Assembly: GCA_015233155.1 (NCBI GenBank)
Contig: JADFYG010000049.1
Location: forward strand, 1-47,159
Direction: 5' to 3'
Length of the DNA: 47,159 bases
Source: Candidatus Rifleibacteriota bacterium
Lineage (GTDB): Bacteria; Muiribacteriota; Ozemobacteria; Ozemobacterales; Ozemobacteraceae
Translations under genes and position numbers: made by a program
Shown: positions 17,055 to 25,901 of the stretch, piece by piece
Position numbering within the stretch: position 1 is the first letter of the stretch
How the letters are laid out: the number at the start of each line of letters is the position of its first letter
The notes under the pieces: generated by a model
What the model saw: the letters and a program-made list of their open reading frames with translations, nothing else
Told to the model about the DNA's origin: nothing
Database searches by the model: none

Positions 17055-20000
17055 TCATTGGCGAGGCGCGATAGCCACCTTCAGACCAGAGACCCAGGTT
17101 TTGAACTCATCAGAATAATAAAGATATGCCCTGGCGGCGGGCCCCTCATACGTGCCTGGAATCGCGGCGGTTAAACTGACAGAGAACTCCGCTTTCTGCT
17201 CAGGCTGCAGAGTCCGCCAATAGAAGACTAATTCGCGCCCGAGGACCTCGTAGGCATCGATCTTCTTTGCTTTTACCAGCTCCTTCAGCTGATCGTGACG
17301 TGGCTCGAGTCCGCCAGGCAAGCCGATGATAGCGACCGGCATCGGCAAAGGGTCTTTGGTTTTATTCGAAACCGTCACCTTGAGGTCGGTCATGCCGCCT
17401 TCCAGAAGCTGCCCGGTTGAAAGAGCTGTGGTCAGGCGCATTTTGCAGTCCGGAGAGTCGGCCGGCTTGTCGCTGTAATAGTTGATGGTCAGAGAGAAAG
17501 GCATTTCGGAGCCATCCGTCATTTTCAACTCGACCAGATGTTCCCCGGGTTTCAGCGAGCCGCCGATATCCGGAAGCTGGATGGCCTCTTTGGATTTCTC
17601 GTCGAATTTCACCTGATTTCCCACTGGTTTGGAATCGACAAAAATCTGCAGACTGCCCGGCGCTTTGGGTTTGGCGCGCGCCTTATCATATTCGACGATG
17701 GCCTTGAGGGCGAGAACCGTGGACTGGGTTGATCCAAAGCGGCCACCTTTGCAGCTTTCCACAAGATATCCCATGGATTTCTCGACCGCACCGGCAAAAT
17801 CAGCATCCCGGAGCCAGGCGAGGATGGAAAGAGCAGTAGTCTCGATTATGAGCGCATCGCCCCCGCTCTGAGTGATACTTGTTTTGGCACCCGTGATCCC
17901 GCCATCCTTTCCCTGCTTCTGAACCAGTTTTTCAAGCAATTTTCTGGCGGTGACCTTATCGCCGGCCAGGGCCATAACATTAGCTCCAAGAGCGAGTACA
18001 TATGAATCTTCGGTTTTTGCGACGCTGTCTCTGACCCAGGCGATCTCCTGTTCCAGGCCCTTTTCCCCGGCTGTCAGCAAAGCCCATGTGATATAGCCGT
18101 TTGAGCAGTCAGCGTCGGTGATCCAGGTGTGGAGGGCCCGGCGCTCGCGCTTGAAGCCCCCCTTGCCATCCCGGGCATTGATCAACCATTCGCGGGTCCG
18201 GCCCAGCATTCCGGAATCAACTTCCTGGACCCGGGCCATGTCATTGAATTCCATCAGGCCATAGGCTGTCAACGCCTCATGGGCTGGGCTTTCCCCGAAC
18301 CATTCGTAGCCCTTGTCCTTGCATTCAAAACCGAGCAGGCGCTTGTATCCCCTCTCAAGAAGTTCTCTGCTGCGGGAAATAGTCGCGGCCGGAATACCTG
18401 TATGCGTAAGGAAATACTGCTGAGCCATCACGAGAGGATAATTTGTTGAGCTGGTCTGCTCAAAACACCCGCATGGTTCACAAATGAGCCTTTCCATGGC
18501 TTCGGTCAGATTGGCAAGAGGAGTTGGATATACCGCGGCTTTCACAGTGAGACTGCCCGCCATCAGATTCGAAGGAATAGTCATGGTCTTTCCGAACGGC
18601 TTTGCAGCGCTCAGCATGCCGCCGACAGCCATTTCGATCGGAAAACCGCGCGGTTTCACGGCAACCTGACGGGTAACCTTATCTCCGAATTCATCTGCAG
18701 TTGCCTTGATAGTCAGATCGACACGGGTGCTGCCGGAGGCAACATATATGGGCAGAATCGCCCTTCCGCGGGTTCCTCCGGATACTGCGAGGGGCTTCAG
18801 GCCGGCTGGCTCCAGCGGGAGCTTCGCTTCTACACTGAAGGTGACATTTTTCAGGTCCCGGGAGAGATTATTTATCACCCCCACCGGTAGCTGAATCATG
18901 TCGCCGGCGGAAACTTCCAACGGAATTTTGGGCTCTATGGCGAATGGCTCGACCGCCTCGACGCCGCCCGTTCCTGCCCCAAGGGCGCCATCCTTTGTAA
19001 ATCCGTCGGCCAGCACACGAAAGGTGGTCACGGAATCGCATAAGTCGAAGGAAACATGCGCTTCTCCGGTCTTGTCATCTGTCTTGACGCCTGCGGCCCA
19101 GAAAAGGGTCTCCGAAAAATCGGTTCTTTCGCCTGGCTTGCGGTTTGCCCGGACCTGATGAGCAAATTCGCGCACATAGACCATGTTTCCAGCCTGTTGC
19201 GGAGCGATCTCGTCAAACATCGCATTCGCCTTCCCGAGTTTATCTGCGCCTTCCAGCGCTTTCTTCAGATCAGCCTGTACAGGCCTGGCTTCAAAGTCAT
19301 TCACAACCTTCTGGTGCATGACGATCGGCAACGCCTTGCCGGCCGGCATAACTTCATTCCTGTTAACAGCCGCTGCCGGCATTGGCGGCGGGACTCTCAT
19401 GGCTTTCTCCATAACGATGCCATCTTCTTCGCCTCTTGCACTGCCTGGAGCCATGCCGCTGAAACTCATCTCTCGCTCGGTTGCCATGCGCAACGCCAGA
19501 ACACGACGGGCGGCATCTCCGTTATTTGCAACGAATGTATTGATATCGGCCAGGGCAAATCGCCGCCAGCCCTGAGTCCCGAGCAGCAAATCGATTGCCG
19601 GACCGGACTTTGGATTGGAACGGTCAAGATAGACATGCGCATCGAAAAGTTCCTTAACATCGCTCTCGATAAGCGCCATAACGGGAAGCCTCGGAGCCTG
19701 TTCGCGCTTTTCCACCATCTCCAGGACGGCATCGTCGGTTACGGTCAAACCAACCATTGCGCCTATCGGTTTTTTGCTCTCATCCGTGGTTTTAATGGTT
19801 AGATTAACCTTGCCACCGGGAATGCACTTCTTTTCCGCGACTGAAACAGAGATATTCAGTTTCCTGACCGGTTCGCTGTAGACAAGTCGTTCGCCCAGCG
19901 GGGCTCCCTTTTTGTCCCATAATGTTGCCGTCAAAACACCAAATCCATTCTTCGCATCGAGAGATATGTCCTGGGTTTTTCCGGCCTTCAGGGAAATGTC

Positions 20001-21149
20001 TTTGGCCACGAGCTCGTGCCCCTGCTTGGAAATAACGAGAGTCGCCTCACGATCATCGGAACTGGTCACTGAAAATTGCAGAGGAGCTTCTTCCGGATAA
20101 AAATCATGCTTTGAAAAAAGAGTAACCCCATTTTGCTTTACAGGTGGCAGAGAAAACTCCTTCTTTATACCTGACGGCTGCCTGACCTGAAGGCGGTATT
20201 TCTCCTCCGCGTCCGGAGTGAAGATGAAGCGCCCTCTTCCTTCATGCTCGGTCTTCACTTCCGCTACCGCTTTGTCTTTGGAATTCAGGATGACCCCGTT
20301 AATATCAGCCGGCTTTTGATTCGAATTTCTGGATTCGATATAAACCCTGCATGGAATACCCTGAACCAGGTCCCCGCCCTCTGGATATATCTGAATATCA
20401 AGTGTTTGAAGAAGAATGGGAATGGTCTTCGCAGCGGTTTCGATAATTCCCCCGTCTTCCACTGCAAACGAGAGTGTTCCGTCGCCCTGTTCCATGACGG
20501 TTGGGAGCGGAAAATCAGCAAAGACGTTGCCTTCCTTGTCGACTTTTGAAACTGAGGTGTGAACTTCATTGCCGTCGACCCTGGCGCTTATGGTCACCTT
20601 GGCTCCTTCGGGAATTCCTCCTTCCGCTCTCTCCACATGCAGAGTGGCTGCCGCCTTATCTCCCGGGCCATAGCCATCACGTACAAAGACGATCTGGCTT
20701 TTCAGCCGCGGCGCTCGAAACACCCGGATATCAAATTTCCTTTCGGCGGGAGGAAATCCTTCGTTGGGAAAACTGGCTCTCAATGTGTATTCGCCACCGG
20801 ATTGTCCCTCGGGAATCAGCCAGGAAAATCCTATTGTCCCATTCTCACCTTGAGCGGAACCACTTGTGACAGTTTCACCTTTCGGCCCCTTGACCTCGAT
20901 GAAGGAAGTTACTGAATAGTTCGGCTTCTGAGGGGAATTGTCGAGAGCGTTCAGCACAGTAATCCGCGCATACGCGGACTCACCGGGACGGTAAATAGGT
21001 TTGTCCATGGCGATAAAGCCCTTGTAGCGCTCCTCGCCGCCCAATGTTTCAGTTAACTGTCGCGCTGACGGCTTTTGTCCGTACAGGCAGACTGCAATCC
21101 CAAGGGCCATTATCAATCCGGCAACTTTCAGCCAACCCTGGATTTTCAT
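17055..21149 (-). CDS. Bacterial alpha-2-macroglobulin family protein with thioester
   Basis: From ATG 21149 the product is 1364 residues; an in-frame ATG at 21173 lacks support. It starts with a signal peptide (about 1-24). I see no lipobox, so it is periplasmic or secreted rather than lipid-anchored. Macroglobulin-type beta domains begin with FIAMDKPIYRPGES near residue 45. The thioester motif CGCFEQTSS is intact (C895, Q898) and is followed by the helical thioester domain (GYEWFGESPAHEALTAYGL, SVAKTEDSYVLALGANVMA). The C-terminal receptor-binding-like domain ends near YYSDEFKTW. The family traps proteases that breach the envelope. Bacterial A2M genes often sit beside pbpC, but no penicillin-binding protein is visible here. 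A run of small residues near 610-640 looks like the flexible bait region. Confidence 0.93.
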   Translation of the reverse strand: MKIQGWLKVAGLIMALGIAVCLYGQKPSARQLTETLGGEERYKGFIAMDKPIYRPGESAYARITVLNALDNSPQKPNYSVTSFIEVKGPKGETVTSGSAQGENGTIGFSWLIPEGQSGGEYTLRASFPNEGFPPAERKFDIRVFRAPRLKSQIVFVRDGYGPGDKAAATLHVERAEGGIPEGAKVTISARVDGNEVHTSVSKVDKEGNVFADFPLPTVMEQGDGTLSFAVEDGGIIETAAKTIPILLQTLDIQIYPEGGDLVQGIPCRVYIESRNSNQKPADINGVILNSKDKAVAEVKTEHEGRGRFIFTPDAEEKYRLQVRQPSGIKKEFSLPPVKQNGVTLFSKHDFYPEEAPLQFSVTSSDDREATLVISKQGHELVAKDISLKAGKTQDISLDAKNGFGVLTATLWDKKGAPLGERLVYSEPVRKLNISVSVAEKKCIPGGKVNLTIKTTDESKKPIGAMVGLTVTDDAVLEMVEKREQAPRLPVMALIESDVKELFDAHVYLDRSNPKSGPAIDLLLGTQGWRRFALADINTFVANNGDAARRVLALRMATEREMSFSGMAPGSARGEEDGIVMEKAMRVPPPMPAAAVNRNEVMPAGKALPIVMHQKVVNDFEARPVQADLKKALEGADKLGKANAMFDEIAPQQAGNMVYVREFAHQVRANRKPGERTDFSETLFWAAGVKTDDKTGEAHVSFDLCDSVTTFRVLADGFTKDGALGAGTGGVEAVEPFAIEPKIPLEVSAGDMIQLPVGVINNLSRDLKNVTFSVEAKLPLEPAGLKPLAVSGGTRGRAILPIYVASGSTRVDLTIKATADEFGDKVTRQVAVKPRGFPIEMAVGGMLSAAKPFGKTMTIPSNLMAGSLTVKAAVYPTPLANLTEAMERLICEPCGCFEQTSSTNYPLVMAQQYFLTHTGIPAATISRSRELLERGYKRLLGFECKDKGYEWFGESPAHEALTAYGLMEFNDMARVQEVDSGMLGRTREWLINARDGKGGFKRERRALHTWITDADCSNGYITWALLTAGEKGLEQEIAWVRDSVAKTEDSYVLALGANVMALAGDKVTARKLLEKLVQKQGKDGGITGAKTSITQSGGDALIIETTALSILAWLRDADFAGAVEKSMGYLVESCKGGRFGSTQSTVLALKAIVEYDKARAKPKAPGSLQIFVDSKPVGNQVKFDEKSKEAIQLPDIGGSLKPGEHLVELKMTDGSEMPFSLTINYYSDKPADSPDCKMRLTTALSTGQLLEGGMTDLKVTVSNKTKDPLPMPVAIIGLPGGLEPRHDQLKELVKAKKIDAYEVLGRELVFYWRTLQPEQKAEFSVSLTAAIPGTYEGPAARAYLYYSDEFKTWVSGLKVAIAPRQ

Positions 21150-21154
21150 GTGAA

Positions 21155-21162
21155 CTCCTCCT
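21155..21162 (-). promoter_or_regulatory. Shine-Dalgarno site of the alpha-2-macroglobulin gene
   Basis: AGGAGGAG on the minus strand lies 5 nt before ATG 21149, which decides this start over the upstream in-frame ATG at 21173. Confidence 0.85.
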
Positions 21163-21404
21163 ATTTCCGTCATGTCTGATTTAGCACTTTATCCTTGCCA
21201 ATTTAACACATATCCCAAACGTAATAGTTCGCCAACGGATTGCCATCCAGGGCATACGCATTAAAAAGTCTTTGGAATTATTTTTCAATCGAATATCAGG
21301 TATGGTATCTTGCGCAAGACAACGAAAACATCTATTGTTCTGTCTCCGAAGCCGCCTTTTTTCTGGCGATTAACCCTTGGCAAAATACACGGGAGATTCA
21401 TGAA

Positions 21405-22520
21405 ATGTCAGACGTACTCAATCAAGTCCTTGAGCACCGGATATTAAACGGCCTGGTTTCCGAATGGAATAATGTGCAGGAGTTTTTCAGCTATAGTCAT
21501 AGAAACGAAATGATCGCGACTATCCGACAACCAGGTTTCCTGCTCAAAGATATGCAACCTCTGGGACAATGGAATCGCGAGGAGAAAGTGATTTCCATGA
21601 ATCGGGAATTCGTTCTTACGCACCCATGGGATGCCGTAGTTGATGTACTGTTACATGAAATCGCCCATCAAATCGTGGACCAGATCCTCGATTCTCCTCC
21701 GGAGCCCCCCCATGGCCCCGCTTTTCATCAAGCCTGCCGGATGATTCGCGCCAACCCGAGATCAACGGCCGAATACCAGAGCCTCCACGATTATATTCGC
21801 TCGGGAAAGGCTTCCGAGGCAGACAAGATTCTCGAGAAAGTGAACAAACTTCTCGCCCTCGCGCAGAGTCCTTCCGAACATGAGGCCCGCGAGGCAATGC
21901 GCAAAGCTCACGCCCTGATGCGGTCCTTCAATCTGGATTGCCTGGAGAGACGAACCCGAAGAGATTTTTTCAGTATGTTTTTGGGAAAACCGGCAATCAG
22001 ACATTATCCGGAAGCCGCATGGCTCGGCTGCCTCTTGCGCGAATATTATTTTGTGGAAACCATCTGGGTCACGACATATGTCCTTGAAAAGGGCAGAATG
22101 GGCAGGGTTCTTGAAATAAGCGGGACCTCCGAAAATCTCGCCATGGCGGAGTATGTGTATTCTTTTGTAAATCATTTCATTGAGCAGGCATGGGGCGAAT
22201 ACCGATGTCTGCGAAAGGTTTCCGGACGACGGCGGCAAACTGATTTTGCCGTCGGTGTCATAAAAGGGTTTCGTGAGTCTTTGGCCAAGGAGGAACGGGA
22301 AAAATTACCCGTGGGGCAGTCGTCAGCCCTTGTTCTTTCGCGCGACTCCGATCTGCGAAGCTATTTCCGATTCCGCCATCCACGCATTCGAAGCAATTCC
22401 GGAAGCTCAAGACAAATCGATCGGGAAACAGTTGAAGCCGGGCAGGAAATAGGACGCAAACTCAAAATTCACAGGGGAATCAAGGAAACTGCATCCGGTC
22501 CCGTCCGACTTCTGCAATAG
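21405..22520 (+). CDS. SprT-like metallopeptidase domain joined to DUF2786 region
   Basis: The frame is open from a TTG at 21240, but ATG 21405 with GGGAG upstream is the better start, giving 371 residues. The N-terminal half has a zincin motif LLHEIAHQIVD followed by HGPAFHQAC, the HExxH...H layout of SprT-like peptidases. The middle (ILEKVNKLLALAQSP, AREAMRKAHALMRSFNLD) matches DUF2786. A conserved region follows (WVTTYVLEKGR, ISGTSENLAMAEYVYSFVN) and then a basic C-terminus. SprT/Spartan relatives cleave DNA-protein crosslinks, and DUF2786 proteins are often phage or plasmid linked. The fusion hints at a DNA-associated protease but this is inference. It diverges from the alpha-2-macroglobulin gene. 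Confidence 0.85.
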   Translation: MSDVLNQVLEHRILNGLVSEWNNVQEFFSYSHRNEMIATIRQPGFLLKDMQPLGQWNREEKVISMNREFVLTHPWDAVVDVLLHEIAHQIVDQILDSPPEPPHGPAFHQACRMIRANPRSTAEYQSLHDYIRSGKASEADKILEKVNKLLALAQSPSEHEAREAMRKAHALMRSFNLDCLERRTRRDFFSMFLGKPAIRHYPEAAWLGCLLREYYFVETIWVTTYVLEKGRMGRVLEISGTSENLAMAEYVYSFVNHFIEQAWGEYRCLRKVSGRRRQTDFAVGVIKGFRESLAKEEREKLPVGQSSALVLSRDSDLRSYFRFRHPRIRSNSGSSRQIDRETVEAGQEIGRKLKIHRGIKETASGPVRLLQ

Positions 22521-22573
22521 AAGTCAACTGGAGCAGCCCGGGGAAACAAATATTTTACACGGAGGGATCTTAA

Positions 22574-23221
22574 ATGAATGTCATCGCGATCAATGGGAGT
22601 CCGAGAAAACGCTGGAACACCGCGACATTGCTCGAAAAAGCGCTGGAGGGAGCTGCATCCAAAGGTGCTGCAACCGAAATGGTGCATCTTTATGACCTGA
22701 ACTACAAGGGTTGTACGAGCTGTTTTTCCTGCAAGCTGAAGAATGGTGAAAGTTATGGGAAATGCGCGATGAAGGATGATTTGACGCCACTTTTGTCCCG
22801 CATCGCCACGGTCGACGGATTATTGCTTGGCACGCCAATCTATGTCGGCACGGGGACCGGAGAGATGCGTTCGTTTCTCGAGAGGTTGGTATTTCCGAAT
22901 CTCGCATACACGAATCCGCCGACCTCCCTGTTCCCTCGAAAATTGCGCGTGGGTTTGATTTTCACCTTCGGTGCCACTGCGGAACAAGCCAGTCTGATGG
23001 GTTTCGACAAGCATGTTGCGATGACGCAGGGGTTGATGGCACGCATTTTCGGCGAAGCCGCGTCTGTGTGCAGCTACGATACATTGCAGTTCGATGACTA
23101 TGAAAAATACTTCGCACCGCGCTTCGACCCATCGCAAAAACTTGCCCGCCGACGCGAAGTTTTCCCACAAGATTGCGATGAGGCATTTGCCATGGGAACA
23201 CGGCTTATTGCCGGCGTTTGA
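22574..23221 (+). CDS. NAD(P)H-dependent FMN reductase / flavodoxin-fold protein with Cys cluster
   Basis: This 215-residue protein has a well-placed GGAGGG before the ATG. It opens with the flavodoxin-like FMN phosphate loop (VIAINGSPRKRWNTATLL). A compact Cys cluster follows, GCTSCFSCK with another Cys at YGKC, like iron-sulfur flavoproteins and related CxxCxxC reductases. GLLLGTPIYVGTGTGEMRSF is the second FMN-contact region. It probably transfers electrons to an unknown acceptor in the cytoplasm. The spacing between the third and fourth Cys is longer than in classical Isf proteins, so cluster binding is uncertain. Confidence 0.88.
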   Translation: MNVIAINGSPRKRWNTATLLEKALEGAASKGAATEMVHLYDLNYKGCTSCFSCKLKNGESYGKCAMKDDLTPLLSRIATVDGLLLGTPIYVGTGTGEMRSFLERLVFPNLAYTNPPTSLFPRKLRVGLIFTFGATAEQASLMGFDKHVAMTQGLMARIFGEAASVCSYDTLQFDDYEKYFAPRFDPSQKLARRREVFPQDCDEAFAMGTRLIAGV

Positions 23222-23310
23222 TGCGGAAGATCAGCAAAATAGAGTATAGTTCGTCCATCGATCGGGACAGTTTACCGTATCATCGATAAAATTCAACCCG
23301 GGGGCTTCAA

Positions 23311-25707
23311 ATGACTGTTTCCGTCATCTTCACCTATCACACCGGCCTCAAGGATGTTCCCTTTTCGAATGCCCAGCTGATCGGCAACTGGAATGGCGAT
23401 GGCTATTTCACTGATGAGGAAACGAGCTATGAGATGATTGAAGGAGTTGGCGACGATGGTTGCCCGGTTTTTCAGACGACTGTTTCTTTTGATGAATCTG
23501 GAATCGGGAAGGAATTTCGTTGGAAAGTTCTGTTTGACGCCCCCGGAGGACCCAATGCCCACGCCATTCCGACCGAAGAAAACGAGATGGATTCGGACAG
23601 CCGCCATCGATGTTTCACTCTGTCCGAAACAACCAGGAGCCAGGATTATTACCTGACATACGGCCGCCGCCTGGGAGCCAACCGGTACTGGCCGGCCGGA
23701 GCTAAACAGCCGGGGATACGATTTTCCGTCTGGGCCCCGAATGCCCGAAACGTAGATGTGGTTCTGGTTGACGAGAAGACCGGCTATGTTTCTGATGATG
23801 GCACCGGAGTCATCGCGACGTTTCCCATGACTCAAAACGAAGATGGCATCTGGGACACCAGTGCGTCGGCTTCTCCGGCTTTGAAACGCTATTCTGACTA
23901 TATTGGAAAATTATATTGTTTCCGGGTCACAAAGGATTCCGGAGTCGTCGCATATCGATCAGACCTTTTTTCCCGCCAACAAGCCGGATGCGGGGATTTC
24001 GACCCGAAGGGCCAGGCTTATACAGGTCGTCCGAAAGAGCTGGACGGCCGAGTGAGCGCTTCGGTGATACTCGATCCGGATACCATCTGCGCCGATTTAG
24101 ACAAGGAGACAAGTCCTGAGGCAACGGTTTCAGCCGGTACATTCTGGCAAAACGAATTCAATCCTCTCAAGCCAATTCCTTCGCGCATCGATGACCTGAT
24201 AGTCTATCAGCTTCACGTAGGCTCATTAGGATTCGGAAGACCCGATGCGGGAAATTTGCGAGACGCGATCGCGTTCGTCGATCACCTCGAATCCCTGGGC
24301 GTGAATGCGGTCGAACTGCTTCCCATCAATGAGTTCAGCGGGAGCGTCGGCTGGGGCTATGGCACCACGCATTTCTTTGCTATCGAGCACAGCGCGGGCG
24401 GCCGCGACCATCTCAAGCATTTCGTGCGGGAATGCCATCAGCGAGGCATCTCGGTCATTCTCGACGTTGTGTACAACCACTATCCGCCGGATACTGAGCG
24501 AGCACAGTGGCAATTCGATTCTGATGCCCCCGAGCGCAACATATGGTACTGGTATGAAGGCTCGCCCTCCGATTATGAAAATCCCGATGGTGGCTACATT
24601 GACAACATATCCACCGGTTATGCCCCGAATTTCGGGCTTGAACAGGTTCGATGGTGCTTCATCGGCAGTGCGATAGCCCTGGCTACCGAGTTTCACATCG
24701 ACGGATTCCGTATGGACCAGGTCACTTCCCTTCACTCTTACGCGGTTATTCATGCCGATGGCTCCCCTGCGGAGCGCGCCCGCGTCTTCGGAACGAAATT
24801 TCTGCGCGAATGGAATCGGGCCCTTAAGCTGATAAAGCCTTCTATTGTCACTCATGCCGAAGACCACTCCCAATGGGACCAGGTAGTCATCCCGACTCAG
24901 GCCGGTGGTCTCGGCTTCGATGCCTTCTGGTATGCGGACTTTTACCATCATCTGGTTGGCGGCTCAGACAAAGGAATGGATTATGCGAAGCTCATTCGCA
25001 TGTGCGGCCCGGGCTTCGAAGGACCGCAGGCCATGGATCTTTTCGCCGGGGCCCTCGAGGGAAGCGGGAACCGGACCGTGGTCTATGCCGGGGTCCACGA
25101 TCACGCCGGGAACGCGGAACAATCCGCGCGAACGATCGTTCTCGCTTCGGGATATGCACCTCTGGAAGGTGAAACACGGCGTTACGCTGAGGCGCGCTGC
25201 CGGTTCGCATTCGGCATGACGATACTCAGCGCAGGCACTCCTTTTCTCTTCATGGGCGACGAAGTCGGAGCCGCCAAAAAGTTTACTTACGATACCTTCC
25301 TGATCAATCGGGAAAATCTGGCCGGCCTTCGAAAAGGCGACGGGGCTCGTCTCTTCCGTTTCTATCAGGATATGATACGGTTCTCCCGGCGAAATACCGC
25401 GGTTCGTTCCCGCGAACTGGAGGTACTGTATACCTGTAATGAAACCAGGGTGATCGCGTTTCGAAGATGGCAAGGCCCGGATCAACTGTTGATCATCGGC
25501 TCTCTCAACAATCAACTGCTTCGCGGGTATGTCATTCAGAGCGAAGGTCTGCCTGACGGCCGCTGGAAGGAAACATTCAGCAGCGATGCAAAGGCCTTCG
25601 GAGGATGGAATATCTCCAACGGCAATGCCACTTTGAAAAGTTCTGGCGGATGTTTCGAGACGGTTCTGCCGCCGTGCGGTTTTCTGGTTTTCTGCAAAGT
25701 CGGCTGA
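23311..25707 (+). CDS. GH13 alpha-amylase family enzyme (branching/debranching type) with CBM48
   Basis: This 798-residue enzyme has no signal peptide. The N-terminal 100 residues form a beta domain (starch-binding-like, IGNWNGDGYFT). A CBM48-like domain follows (GIRFSVWAPNARNVDVVLV). The catalytic barrel contains VYQLHVGSLG, DVVYNHY, GFRMDQ with the nucleophile at D469, THAEDHSQW with the acid at E517 and GVHDHAGN with D597, so catalysis looks intact. A C-terminal beta domain ends in PPCGFLVFCKVG. The CBM48 plus this active-site pattern suggests a cytoplasmic glycogen branching or trehalohydrolase-like enzyme; substrate specificity cannot be settled by eye. A decayed copy of its 3' end is found at 38104-38200. 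Confidence 0.9.
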   Translation: MTVSVIFTYHTGLKDVPFSNAQLIGNWNGDGYFTDEETSYEMIEGVGDDGCPVFQTTVSFDESGIGKEFRWKVLFDAPGGPNAHAIPTEENEMDSDSRHRCFTLSETTRSQDYYLTYGRRLGANRYWPAGAKQPGIRFSVWAPNARNVDVVLVDEKTGYVSDDGTGVIATFPMTQNEDGIWDTSASASPALKRYSDYIGKLYCFRVTKDSGVVAYRSDLFSRQQAGCGDFDPKGQAYTGRPKELDGRVSASVILDPDTICADLDKETSPEATVSAGTFWQNEFNPLKPIPSRIDDLIVYQLHVGSLGFGRPDAGNLRDAIAFVDHLESLGVNAVELLPINEFSGSVGWGYGTTHFFAIEHSAGGRDHLKHFVRECHQRGISVILDVVYNHYPPDTERAQWQFDSDAPERNIWYWYEGSPSDYENPDGGYIDNISTGYAPNFGLEQVRWCFIGSAIALATEFHIDGFRMDQVTSLHSYAVIHADGSPAERARVFGTKFLREWNRALKLIKPSIVTHAEDHSQWDQVVIPTQAGGLGFDAFWYADFYHHLVGGSDKGMDYAKLIRMCGPGFEGPQAMDLFAGALEGSGNRTVVYAGVHDHAGNAEQSARTIVLASGYAPLEGETRRYAEARCRFAFGMTILSAGTPFLFMGDEVGAAKKFTYDTFLINRENLAGLRKGDGARLFRFYQDMIRFSRRNTAVRSRELEVLYTCNETRVIAFRRWQGPDQLLIIGSLNNQLLRGYVIQSEGLPDGRWKETFSSDAKAFGGWNISNGNATLKSSGGCFETVLPPCGFLVFCKVG

Positions 25708-25788
25708 AGCAGTTCAATAGCGCATGGTGGTTGTACGTCCGGGTTTGCGGAGTATTTCGTTTTATTTAGCCATGTATATCACACAAAT

Positions 25789-25877
25789 ATATTCACCCCT
25801 TGTGTGGGTTTGAAACCCATCCAAGGGGTGAATATTGACGATTCGCCAGGACATTTGGGAGGGTTTCAAACCCTCCC
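25789..25877. terminator. Two strong hairpins between convergent genes
   Basis: The first pairs 25789-25802 with 25822-25835 (14 bp) and encloses a second palindrome, TGGGTTTGAAACCCA. The second is GGGAGGGTTT-C-AAACCCTCCC at 25857-25877. They lie between the converging GH13 and carbamoyltransferase genes and could act as a bidirectional terminator. The nested design also resembles REP-type elements. Confidence 0.6.
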
Positions 25878-25901
25878 GCAATTTGTCAGAATAAATACTG
25901 A

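Noticed and set aside
19056..19802. Plus-strand ORF of 248 codons in the alpha-2-macroglobulin gene
   Set aside because: It is antisense to the conserved A2M domains and has no ribosome site.
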